From NCBI RefSeq assembly GCF_004771005.1, contig NZ_RQHV01000052.1, positions 1-64,000 on the forward strand: a stretch of DNA of 64,000 bases. The letters run 5' to 3'. A program made the translations under genes and the position numbers. Each line of letters begins with the position of its first letter. Positions within the stretch are counted from its first letter, which is position 1. Source of the DNA: Leptospira ilyithenensis. GTDB taxonomy: Bacteria > Spirochaetota > Leptospiria > Leptospirales > Leptospiraceae. Under the pieces are notes generated by a model. The model did no database searches, was not told the origin of the DNA, and saw only the letters and a program-made list of their open reading frames with translations. Positions 9,062-16,399 of the stretch are shown one piece after another.

Positions 9062-9586
9062 TTAAAACCCGCTTAGTATTCCTAAGTTTTGAAGACGTAG
9101 AGTCATAGTCATCGGGCTTACCTGGAAAGATTTGGCAAGATTACTGATTAAATCTTTGCCATTATCGAGTGATTCCTCAAATACGCCGGCGCCATTTTCT
9201 TCGATAAACTTTTCGATTTCCTGGATTACTAAATCTTTTGGCATCAAAAGGGCAGCGGCAAATCAATTGGCTTCAATCTCTAGTCTGTCTAGAGCAGTAG
9301 AGGATAGAGGCGAACGGTAAAAAGACATTTTATCCACATGAATGGATTCCGGTTTGTGTAAAATGTAGTGACCCAATTCATGTGCTATTGTGAATCTTTT
9401 TCTATGATCGTGGTGGTCTTGATCCACGACGATAGAGTATAAATTGCCTTCGACATTGAGAATCCCTGAGACATCTTGGTGATTATCCTGGATGCCACAC
9501 AATGGAAAAAGGGGAGGGATCTCTAAAAAATCTGGTTCCCGTTCGCTGGGGGCTATTCGCCTTCGTGAGTTTTTCTTCGGTTCCAT
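9062..9586 (-). pseudogene. ImmA/IrrE-type metallopeptidase, broken by a stop codon
   Basis: The reading frame gives 'FTIAHELGHYILH', the HExxH zinc site of ImmA/IrrE proteases, and ends with '...LEIEAN' at an in-frame TGA (9263-9265). The same frame continues past the stop with FAAALLMPKDLVIQEIEKFI, the next conserved block of the family (EANxFAAxLLMP). A single CAA/CAG to TGA-type change would explain it; alternatively the stop is read through. The expected full product is about 174 aa. It converges on hsdM. The partner HTH protein is absent; the stub at 4919-5017 may be what remains of a related regulator. Confidence 0.8.
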
Positions 9587-9711
9587 TCTTATATTTCGAA
9601 TACGGTTACATAATTTTTAGATACTTCCAAAAATCTATTCAGAGGGTCGAGTTACTTTAACAGCAGTAATGCTATTTTGTAAGGATATTAATATTAGAAT
9701 AAGTAACCCTT

Positions 9712-9808
9712 AGCGAACTACGCTCCCAACGGAAGCGAAGCCACGAGGGCGTAGCTCGCGAATCGGGACAGGACGTCCCGTGAGCAGGAGTTGGGAATGT
9801 AGTTCGCT
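9712..9808. repeat. Inverted-repeat intergenic element A, copy 2
   Basis: The best preserved copy of element A. The arms agcgaactacgctcccaac (9712-9730) and gttgggaatgtagttcgct (9790-9808) pair over 19 positions with two mismatches and enclose a GC-rich centre containing gggacaggacgtccc. The centre matches 308-368. It would fold as one long hairpin of about 97 bp. Together with copy 1 it brackets the restriction island. Confidence 0.75.
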
Positions 9809-10324
9809 TTACGTAGGCTTTAATAACAATCGATCAAGTTCCAGGTAGCATTCTGACATGCCTTCGCAAGCGCCACCTTCAAGCATCATCTTGCGCACTT
9901 CGGCGGAAGCATATCTGCATACATGTGTTAGCAGCGTTGCATTGCCTTCGGTTGTGAAAGTACGCGACTCGACGGTAGCGTTCGGATCCTCGGGACCATT
10001 CGGATGGAAAGTCGATATGTCCATGACGTAATTTTCGGTATTGGCGACTTTTTCAGGCACCAGCACCTCCAGAAATTTCCCATAAACGCCAGATTTGTTT
10101 CCCTTTGCGTCCGCATAGAGATAGAGGTATTTGCCACCGACTTTAAGATCTTGCTCGCAAGTTTCCAATACCATGCCTTCGGGACCGATCAGCCATCGGC
10201 GCATCAGCTCGGGCTTGGTATGGCAGTCGAACACCAATTCACGCGGCGCGGCGAAATAGCGTGTAAACACGGCTTCGGTTTCACCTCGAAGTTCTACTTT
10301 CACTTCTTTTTGGTCTGTTTTCAT
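9809..10324 (-). CDS. SRPBCC (AHSA1-like) domain protein
   Basis: A START/SRPBCC-fold protein of the 'activator of Hsp90 ATPase' type (171 aa). Such proteins have a hydrophobic pocket; in bacteria they are commonly paired with a small ArsR repressor and the ligand is mostly unknown. Recognisable parts are FTRYFAAPRELVFDCHTKPE near the start, RRWLIGPEGM, and WLI...GGKYLY-like strands. I chose the ATG at 10324 because AGGAG lies 9 nt upstream; an ORF extending to 10402 would overlap the repressor. It follows the ArsR gene by 5 nt, so the two form an operon. The two genes are visibly more GC-rich than their neighbours, which suggests horizontal arrival. Confidence 0.85.
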   Translation of the reverse strand: MKTDQKEVKVELRGETEAVFTRYFAAPRELVFDCHTKPELMRRWLIGPEGMVLETCEQDLKVGGKYLYLYADAKGNKSGVYGKFLEVLVPEKVANTENYVMDISTFHPNGPEDPNATVESRTFTTEGNATLLTHVCRYASAEVRKMMLEGGACEGMSECYLELDRLLLKPT

Positions 10325-10329
10325 TTTTG

Positions 10330-10665
10330 TTAATCTCCTTTTGTTTGTATCGTCTTCAGTTCTTCGAGCAATCCATCCAGTGCCTGGTATCGTTTCTCCC
10401 ACATCTGGCGGTATTTTTCAATCCAATCGGTAGCGTTTTTGAGTGGTACGGTTTCGAGCCTACGCGGTCTTTCTTGCGCACGGATTGTTGTTGAGACAAG
10501 GCCAGCTTTTTCCAAAACCTTTAAGTGCCGCGAAATGGCGGGCTGGCTCATATGGAACGGTTTTGCGAGTTCCATGACCGTTGCATCTCCTTCTGCGAGT
10601 CGCATAAGGATAGCTCTTCTGGTCGAGTCGGCGAGAGCGGCAAATGTGGAATCGAGGGCTAGCAT
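10330..10665 (-). CDS. ArsR-family winged-helix repressor
   Basis: A 111-aa ArsR/SmtB-type regulator of the kind that accompanies SRPBCC proteins. The helix-turn-helix reads MELAKPFHMSQPAISRHLKV (about 36-55) after an N-terminal FAALADSTRRAIL helix. I see no cysteine or histidine cluster typical of metal sensors, so it probably responds to something other than metal. Its start lies beside a two-box palindromic operator (10673-10700), implying autorepression of this gene and the SRPBCC gene behind it. Confidence 0.88.
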   Translation of the reverse strand: MLALDSTFAALADSTRRAILMRLAEGDATVMELAKPFHMSQPAISRHLKVLEKAGLVSTTIRAQERPRRLETVPLKNATDWIEKYRQMWEKRYQALDGLLEELKTIQTKGD

Positions 10666-10672
10666 AAATGAT

Positions 10673-10700
10673 ACGTTATATAACGTATATGTTATATAAC
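10673..10700. promoter_or_regulatory. Tandem palindromic operator for the ArsR gene
   Basis: acgttatataacgt at 10673-10686 is a perfect 14-bp palindrome. Its core gttatataac recurs at 10691-10700, exactly 16 bp further. Both boxes lie 8 to 35 bp upstream of the ArsR start codon, the usual place for an autorepressor site. Binding itself is inferred. Confidence 0.7.
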
Positions 10701-10948
10701 GAGAATGGTCAACCTTTTTTTATACTTTTATGTCTTACGGCTTTCTACTTGGTCGTGCTGAAAAATAGGCTATACCATCGAAAAGTCAAAGATCCTTGGG
10801 CAGCTCACAGTGTTTTGTGGTTTATCCGATGAATCAAAACTCTGCAATTTGATAGCTTAGAAAAGAAATTTTGTCGCCCTGGGACGGAAATCGGAAGACA
10901 TTGATTCTTTATAATTCAAAAAGTTAATGTTTGTTAATCGGAAGTGAC

Positions 10949-11075
10949 TTCCCGCGTTAGGGATACGGAGGGCGTAAGGTCCCGAAGGGACGGGAGCGTA
11001 AGCGCACCCCGAAGTAGCCCGACCCATTCTTGAGTAATTTTCACCTAACTGAAGATAACCGGGAACGCCCGAGCA
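10949..11075. repeat. Intergenic element B, copy 1
   Basis: GC-rich stretch beginning at cgcgttagggat, running through aagcgtaagc-type and agtagcccgaccc-like blocks and ending near cgggaacgccc. It matches 40165-40292 in the same order with variable middles. It lies in the long non-coding span 10702-11655, which otherwise holds the collapsed gene block at 11215-11518. No gene is evident in 10702-10948. Confidence 0.6.
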
Positions 11076-11172
11076 AATCTTTAAAATTACCCCTTCACTA
11101 TTTTACAATCCATCCGCGCCTTAAGTAACAACTAACGTATGTTTGCTTTTGTAGATAGAACCAGGAAGGAAA

Positions 11173-11262
11173 ATTTTGGAGCTTGGGGCTAGCGTCCATG
11201 GATGGACGCGGTAGCGAATTCCGACCCGGATGGGAGGATGAGCGAGCCACAAGATACAAAAT
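11173..11262. repeat. Intergenic element C, copy 1
   Basis: Imperfect inverted repeat: attttggagcttggggct (11173-11190) pairs with agccacaagatacaaaat (11245-11262) at 15 of 18 positions. Inside is a second hairpin, gcgtcc...ggacgc. The right part, from cgaattccgaccc at 11215, is shared with 33688 onward; the left arm has no counterpart there. Confidence 0.55.
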
Positions 11263-11518
11263 TGGACTGACTGTGAACTAAAGCAAACCGAAGTTCTACG
11301 GTTTCATTCCAAGATAAAGATGTTCAATCATATCATTCGTTATTGTTTTCGCATTTTTAAAATCAATTTTTCGAAACATCATCTGTTTACCAGAGAGTAG
11401 AACGGCAATTCCCTGAACCTATTTGATCTTGGACGGATCGGCATGAGGAATCTAATATTTTACCCAGCGAAGAGTTTGTCATAGTCATTTTATAAATCAA
11501 TTAGTACGTCATACAATC
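11215..11518. pseudogene. Collapsed copy of the 33.7-37.9 kb block (TetR and glutaminase ends)
   Basis: Three pieces found far apart elsewhere in the window are joined here in the same order: 33688-33768 (element C side), 34651-34767 (3' end of the TetR gene) and 37801-37910 (5' end and upstream of the glutaminase gene). The nucleotidyltransferase pair, most of the regulator, the FAD enzyme and most of the glutaminase are missing. The last junction falls where ggcaattcca and ggcaactttccc share short homology. Sequence remains very similar by eye, so the duplication or loss is fairly recent. Confidence 0.8.
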
Positions 11519-11655
11519 CTAAAAGTTAAGTTCTGTTTCTGGAATATCATAAAACAGAGTTCAATCGTTCTACAAAACCGTATGTTTATACACAGTTTTA
11601 TAAATGAAAACGGTTTTATGTTGGACTATACTCAATTCACCATTCTAAATTAGTA

Positions 11656-12582
11656 ATGAAACAATCACCTTTGAATCCGCCAGTTTTTGATATAAGGATA
11701 CGGGTGGGTTGCCATCTGGTTTATGAAGCTACCGGACCGTCGACTTTGTTACTTAACATTCAGCCATTACGTGATCGTCAGCATCTGATCATTGCTGAAA
11801 CGTTAAACTTGGGCTCTGACCAGTCAGTGGAAGAATATGTTGATTCACACGGTAACCGCGTATATCGACTTGCACTGCGTCCTGGTAGTAACATCATTCA
11901 TCACGATGCGATAGTTGCAGTTGTTTCAATGCCAGATAACTATGATTTTACGGATAGCTCTCCAGTTGCGGTTGAAGAACTCCCTCCTGAATTGTTACGC
12001 TACACTTTGCCAAGTCGCTACTGTGACTCCGACAAACTGACTAATTTTGCTTGGGAAAAATTTGGTCATATCGAACATGGTCTACCGCGAGTTCAAGCTA
12101 TCAGTCGGTGGTTACATGATAATATTCAATATACTTACTTCTCTGGTCGTCCCGATTTGTCGGCGGGAGATGTGTTGAATCGCGGTTATGGTGTTTGTCG
12201 AGATTTCGCACATTTAGCCGTAGCTCTGAATCGTACTTTCAATCTGCCTGCTCGATATGTTACTGGTCATCTTCCGGACATCGGATTCCCTGATGTAAAA
12301 GGGCACATGGACTTTCATGCCTATGCCGAAGTTTATTTAGGTGGTCGTTGGTATATAAGTGACCCGCGGTTTCACGTGCCGCGCATCGGTCGAGTCAAAG
12401 TTTCTTGCGGCTTGGATGCTGTTGACGGAGCGTTTTCTACAATTTATGGTGGAGCGACTTTAAGTCACTTCGAGATATGGGCCTATCAAATTACAAAAGG
12501 TTCTGTTAATGTCGGCGATCCGATTGATCTTTCGCAACGCCTTGATAACCAATGGACGGTGCAAACGGATGTTAAACCTTAA
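11656..12582 (+). CDS. Transglutaminase-like cysteine peptidase family protein
   Basis: A 308-aa protein of the bacterial transglutaminase-like superfamily. The N-terminal beta domain (1-130) is followed by the papain-fold core. The likely catalytic triad is visible: Cys181 in GVCRDFAHL, His221 in MDFHAYAEV and Asp236 in ISDPR. Family members act as proteases or amidases on unknown substrates. The stop codon is directly followed by the ATG of the amidohydrolase gene (taaatg), so the pair is translationally coupled. Transglutaminase-like genes are commonly linked to ATP-grasp/alpha-E peptide-modifying genes, none of which is present here. No good ribosome site is seen. Inverted repeat aaaaccgt/acggtttt (11574-11581, 11610-11617) lies upstream and may be regulatory. 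Confidence 0.88.
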   Translation: MKQSPLNPPVFDIRIRVGCHLVYEATGPSTLLLNIQPLRDRQHLIIAETLNLGSDQSVEEYVDSHGNRVYRLALRPGSNIIHHDAIVAVVSMPDNYDFTDSSPVAVEELPPELLRYTLPSRYCDSDKLTNFAWEKFGHIEHGLPRVQAISRWLHDNIQYTYFSGRPDLSAGDVLNRGYGVCRDFAHLAVALNRTFNLPARYVTGHLPDIGFPDVKGHMDFHAYAEVYLGGRWYISDPRFHVPRIGRVKVSCGLDAVDGAFSTIYGGATLSHFEIWAYQITKGSVNVGDPIDLSQRLDNQWTVQTDVKP

Positions 12583-13260
12583 ATGAAGGTCCTTCTTACC
12601 TGCGAACATGCAAGAAATAGTTTTCCTCCCGATATGGAAAATATTTTTAAAGGGAAACAGAGACTACTACAATCCCATCGCGGGTGGGATGAAGGCGCTC
12701 TAGAAATGGCACGCGGATTGAAACGCAAGCTGAAAGCACCTTTATTGGAAGGTAGTCATTCAAGGCTTGTTATAGATCTCAATCGCTCGATCAATCATAG
12801 AAAAGCATTTTCAGAAATTACGAAACGCCTCCCTCAGGAAACAAAAGATAAAATTATCTCGACGATTCATCGTCCATTTCGTGAAAATGCAAGGGTAATT
12901 GTCGAAAAACAATCTCAAGTTTTGCACCTGTCCATTCATTCGTTTGTACCTATTCTTGATGGTAAAAAAAGAAACTGTGAAATTGGAATCCTCTACGATC
13001 CGCGTAGGCCACTTGAGACGAACGTTGCTAAACAACTCAAACTGTCTTTTCAAGCGAACGATCCAAATGTCATTATAAAAATGAACTATCCGTATCGAGG
13101 TACTTCTGATGGACACACAACTCAATTAAGACGTACATTCTCGCCTAAAAAATATCTAGGAATTGAACTTGAGTTCAATCAGGCCTGGCTAAAGAAATTA
13201 AAAAACAAAAATCGCGTGATAGAATGGATCGCTGACTCAATTCAAAACAGTCTTCTATGA
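12583..13260 (+). CDS. N-formylglutamate amidohydrolase family protein
   Basis: A 225-aa hydrolase of the family that includes N-formylglutamate deformylase (HutG-type). Recognisable blocks are LLTCEHARNSFP at the N-terminus, SHRGWDEGAL, SRLVIDLNRS, LHLSIHSFVP with metal-binding His, and GIELEFNQAWL near the end. The family removes formyl or acyl groups in a metal-dependent reaction. No histidine-degradation genes are nearby. With the coupled transglutaminase-like gene upstream, a role in peptide or amide processing is as likely as histidine catabolism. It converges on a decayed VOC gene and overlaps its end by a few bases. Confidence 0.85.
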   Translation: MKVLLTCEHARNSFPPDMENIFKGKQRLLQSHRGWDEGALEMARGLKRKLKAPLLEGSHSRLVIDLNRSINHRKAFSEITKRLPQETKDKIISTIHRPFRENARVIVEKQSQVLHLSIHSFVPILDGKKRNCEIGILYDPRRPLETNVAKQLKLSFQANDPNVIIKMNYPYRGTSDGHTTQLRRTFSPKKYLGIELEFNQAWLKKLKNKNRVIEWIADSIQNSLL

Positions 13261-13672
13261 TAGATATGGATGCGTTAGGGAGCGACCGCATAGCCAACTC
13301 GCCAGTCCCTTCATTGCCTCCAAAAGCGTATCATGGATATAAGTTGCTTCTTTTGTTGGTTTCGTGATGATGACAGCTCCGTGTGCGAGGGCAAGTTCTA
13401 ATACCTCATCTAAGTTGGAAACATAGACTTGCAAAAAGCTAGGTGTCAGCCTCCATTCTTTTTTTCTATCGGCTAACATAATGGTTGTGTTACCCCCGCA
13501 CCTCGCTGTATAAGACCAAACCGTCGTCATCGTATATGAGTGCTTCTTTTGATTCGACTCCGCCAAAAACTTCTGTGATAAATTGAATCACAAGAGTTGC
13601 CTTGTCAGTAATCATGAAAGGATTCACCGTATTGTAACCTTCTGGGATGCTTAAGGATTTTTGTTTTTCCAT
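13255..13672 (-). pseudogene. VOC (glyoxalase/PhnB-like) gene with frameshifts
   Basis: The first frame begins with SIPEGYNTVNPFMITDKA, typical of PhnB-like VOC proteins, and runs to EVRG then stop. The downstream frame carries GNTTIMLADRKKEWRLTPSF and SFLQVYVSNLDEVLELALAHG, the second half of the fold. The two meet at a run of five G (13496-13500 on the plus strand as C's); removing one base restores EVRGNTTIM. Near the C-terminus the metal-ligand region (usual '...RDPFGHxWWL') is also out of frame: a third frame gives RFWRQ, a stop, then RDWRVGYAVAP. So at least two frameshifts are present. Confidence 0.75.
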
Positions 13673-13788
13673 AATTCAAACTCTCTTATTTGTTATGCTG
13701 GTATCATAACTAAGGAAAAAGAAATCGTCTTGAATAAAAACGACAAAGTTCTAATTCGGTGGTTGGATTTGCTCGGATTTTTTGCGGG

Positions 13789-14010
13789 TTAACACAACGG
13801 TGTTGCGGTAATGGCACTGGTTACTTCACCCCAATACTCATCTCCTATTTTGCTATCTAATACTCGATGGCCAAATGAGAAGGGCCGACCAATTCCGCTC
13901 GCCCCGGCTCGTTTCATAAATGCAAGGCCCCAGGTTTCCTTGGAAGGGTCCTCATACTCTCCTTCGGAAACAACAATCGCATGCCAAATGCATTGTATGG
14001 TAACCACCAA
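13789..14010 (-). CDS. Hypothetical small ORF (uncertain)
   Basis: A 73-codon frame with MKRAGASGIGRPFSFGHR in the middle. I do not recognise it. The frame is open further upstream (about KKFPKRLIIPLVV), giving a signal-like hydrophobic start but no ATG. A one-base change would join it to an ATG near 14073 (MNLDRSVLPKVEEIS). It could be a frameshifted small gene. The overlapping plus-strand frame 13811-14053 has no ribosome site and looks like a shadow. Confidence 0.25.
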   Translation of the reverse strand: MVVTIQCIWHAIVVSEGEYEDPSKETWGLAFMKRAGASGIGRPFSFGHRVLDSKIGDEYWGEVTSAITATPLC

Positions 14011-14178
14011 GGGTATGATTAACCGCTTAGGAAATTTCTTCGACTTTAGGTAAGACCGACCGATCCAAATTCATAAGGACCTATATTCAAAACAGATTCC
14101 TCATTAGAGGAAGCGAATTGGCTTAAAGGGAACTTTATTTTTGAAAAAATCGATAAAAAATTTCCACAGTTTTTCTTT

Positions 14179-15006
14179 TCAAACAGTTATTTTTTTCCTC
14201 CAAAAAATACTGTTTAAATAAGCAACAATGTACATCAGCGCCCCATAAATCATAATTCCTAAACTGATAGCAGAATCATCCCAAAGGAACTCAGCCAACA
14301 CAAGGGCAATGGTTAAATTTCGAATTCCAGTAACTGCTGAGATGGCGGATTGAAGATTCATGGGAAGTTTATAAAATAAAAGTCCCGAGTTGGATGCAAT
14401 AGAAGTGAGAATTAGAATAGTAAGGGTCACGTCCCAGCTAATTTCCAATAGGTGTCTATAGTTTTCAATGCTTAAACTCAGAATACAAAATAGTAAAAGT
14501 AAATTGGCAAATTGATTCAATTTGTGTGACCAAACGCTATGGTTGATATCCAATTTGTTCCGAACTAAAACTCCAAATAAAAGTGGTAGTCCTTGGATAC
14601 CAATTCCAATGGACAATAGTTTTAAGATTATGAGATAGGAATCCTCTGCATTTAGATTCAAAGACAAAGAAACAATGATTGGGATAAAGATTGAACCAAT
14701 TGTATTCAATCCTAGGATCAAAATACCTCCCAGGAATGGATCCCCCTTTGACTTTATGATGAATATTGCACCTGAAGTTCCTCCAGGAGAAATGGCACAG
14801 AGTAAGATGGCGATTTGATAAACATCTTCCAATTGAAATACCTGAATCAATAGATAAGCTATGCCAGGTATTAGAATCAAATTTAAAATGATTGCAAACA
14901 ATGCTAAATTCTTATCTAATATTGTTTTTTTGTCCTTAGAAAATTGAAGACCAATTGAAAACATGGAAATCAGCGAAAGCACAATAAGCGGAATCTTTAT
15001 TATCAT
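14179..15006 (-). CDS. Bile acid:sodium symporter (BASS) family transporter
   Basis: A 275-aa membrane protein with about nine hydrophobic helices. The conserved segment AISPGGTSGAIF (about 91-102) followed by KSKGD is the BASS/SBF signature (PGGxxSN...AKGD). Members of this fold move organic acids, or in the Acr3 branch arsenite, using a sodium or proton gradient. Substrate here is unknown. It follows a gene for a 196-aa membrane protein by 28 nt on the same strand, with an ArsR regulator diverging from both, so an ArsR-controlled export unit is likely. Confidence 0.8.
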   Translation of the reverse strand: MIIKIPLIVLSLISMFSIGLQFSKDKKTILDKNLALFAIILNLILIPGIAYLLIQVFQLEDVYQIAILLCAISPGGTSGAIFIIKSKGDPFLGGILILGLNTIGSIFIPIIVSLSLNLNAEDSYLIILKLLSIGIGIQGLPLLFGVLVRNKLDINHSVWSHKLNQFANLLLLFCILSLSIENYRHLLEISWDVTLTILILTSIASNSGLLFYKLPMNLQSAISAVTGIRNLTIALVLAEFLWDDSAISLGIMIYGALMYIVAYLNSIFWRKKITV

Positions 15007-15034
15007 GACTTTTGTTTATGAATTTATGATAGGA

Positions 15035-15625
15035 TTAATTCAACCCAGGTAATGTTAGGCGGAATCGGAAATATTTTTCCCATCCGTGATCCTTGGTAAA
15101 ATAAGGATGAAGAAGAATGATATGCAAAGTCCCAATGATAAAAGCACCTGGTAGTAAATTCCAAGCAATGAAGAAAGAGAGAGAATAATCTAAAAAGGCA
15201 ATCCCCCCTTTAAAGCTTTGGAAATGGTTATTTTCTAAATGATAAAGAACAAACAAAGTCAAGAATACGGAGTGTAAAGATATTAAGATTCCATGGATTG
15301 TGTATTCTAATGAACTCAACCCTTCAAACCTTTGTCTTGCTTCCCGTTCTATCCACATATCCCAAGCTTGAAAGAGAAGATCAAAAACGACAATGGCTAA
15401 AAATAGATACAAAAAAATTCCTTGGAGTTGAAAAACCAACATTCCAAGAATGATAATAGGGAATAGAATAGAGCGTACGGTATGCAAAATATGCTCTTTT
15501 CGAGTTTCTCGGAATTTATACAATTGAAATTTCCATAGATGCAAAATGATGGCATCAAAAAACCCAAACATTGCGTAGATAACAATCAATATGGCAATCA
15601 TATTTAAAAGATTAACAATTTCCAT
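15035..15625 (-). CDS. Integral membrane protein of unknown function
   Basis: A protein of about 196 aa with five or so transmembrane helices. Conserved-looking charged residues sit in loops: FFDAIILHLWKFQLYKFRET, RKEHILHTVRS, DMWIEREARQ and LHIILLHPYF. I chose the ATG at 15625 because AGGGG lies 9 nt upstream; longer starts run into the palindromic control region. The several His residues near membrane ends might bind a metal or haem, but I cannot assign a family. Operon position with the BASS transporter and the divergent ArsR gene suggests a related role. Confidence 0.7.
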   Translation of the reverse strand: MEIVNLLNMIAILIVIYAMFGFFDAIILHLWKFQLYKFRETRKEHILHTVRSILFPIIILGMLVFQLQGIFLYLFLAIVVFDLLFQAWDMWIEREARQRFEGLSSLEYTIHGILISLHSVFLTLFVLYHLENNHFQSFKGGIAFLDYSLSFFIAWNLLPGAFIIGTLHIILLHPYFTKDHGWEKYFRFRLTLPGLN

Positions 15626-15639
15626 AATCTTCATCCCCT

Positions 15640-15661
15640 GCATGCATATGCATAAATGCAC
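15640..15661. promoter_or_regulatory. Palindromic operator between ArsR and transporter operon
   Basis: atgcatatgcat (15643-15654) is a perfect palindrome within tgcatgcatatgcataaatgca. It sits between the divergent membrane-protein operon and the ArsR gene, so it is the natural candidate for ArsR binding. Confidence 0.5.
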
Positions 15662-15742
15662 ACTTATACATATGTTAAAAATGACAAACCCTTTTTTAAT
15701 TATTCTTTACATTTTCGAAATCGTTGGTTTGATTCAATCTAT

Positions 15743-16177
15743 ATGCTTAGCCCCAAATCGAAAGGCAATGATAGCTCTGCCCTTTCTAATGCTAGAAGAA
15801 AGGGAAATCCCCCCAATCGAAAGCATACAAAATCCTCAAAAGAAATTCATTTGGATCTTTTAGATCAAATACTTGACTCAAAGTTTTTAAATTCTTTATC
15901 GGATTCGAGCCGAGTGACGGTTTTAAAGAAAGTGATCCTTTTGGGCCGAGCTGATGTAAGCCAAATTGCAGAAGATCTTCCTTTGGACAAATCTGTAGTT
16001 TCACGGCATTTAACTTTCCTTTCCGAAGCTGGTATTTTAAATCGAACCAAAATAGGAAAACAAGTTTTCTATGAACCAGATCCGCAGAATATTTTAAAAC
16101 GCTTCCAGGCCATCATTGACGGAGTCCAACAAGTCATCGCTAATTGTTGCCCGATCGTTTTTCCATTCCAAAAATAG
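15743..16177 (+). CDS. ArsR-family repressor with C-terminal Cys pair
   Basis: A winged-helix regulator of about 144 aa if it starts at ATG 15743; the open frame extends to 15656 without a ribosome site, so the start is not certain. The helix-turn-helix is ADVSQIAEDLPLDKSVVSRH followed by LTFLSEAGILNRTKIGKQVF. The C-terminal tail ANCCPIVF holds adjacent cysteines, which could sense thiol-reactive metals or metalloids or oxidants. It diverges from the membrane-protein/BASS operon and probably represses it. Confidence 0.82.
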   Translation: MLSPKSKGNDSSALSNARRKGNPPNRKHTKSSKEIHLDLLDQILDSKFLNSLSDSSRVTVLKKVILLGRADVSQIAEDLPLDKSVVSRHLTFLSEAGILNRTKIGKQVFYEPDPQNILKRFQAIIDGVQQVIANCCPIVFPFQK

Positions 16178-16399
16178 CAATATATCAACTAATGATTATT
16201 AACTTATTTTGTGTGGTTATGGAATTTTTCAACACTGCTCATACCATTCCTTGCGTTTTTAGTTTATTGATAATGAAGGACTTCCGTAGATAAAATCATA
16301 TATTGTTTTCTACTTCTTATACCTAGCATAATTGTTCTAAAGCTGCCTATATACGTGTCCACTTTTGGGAGAAGGGCCAAAATGGGGAAGTGAGCGAAA

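Noticed and set aside
9809..10402. Longer N-terminus (to 10402) for the SRPBCC gene
   Set aside because: It would overlap the ArsR gene by over 70 bp, whereas ATG 10324 has a good AGGAG site.
13811..14053. 80-aa plus-strand ORF
   Set aside because: No ribosome site or family resemblance; it mirrors a more protein-like frame on the minus strand.
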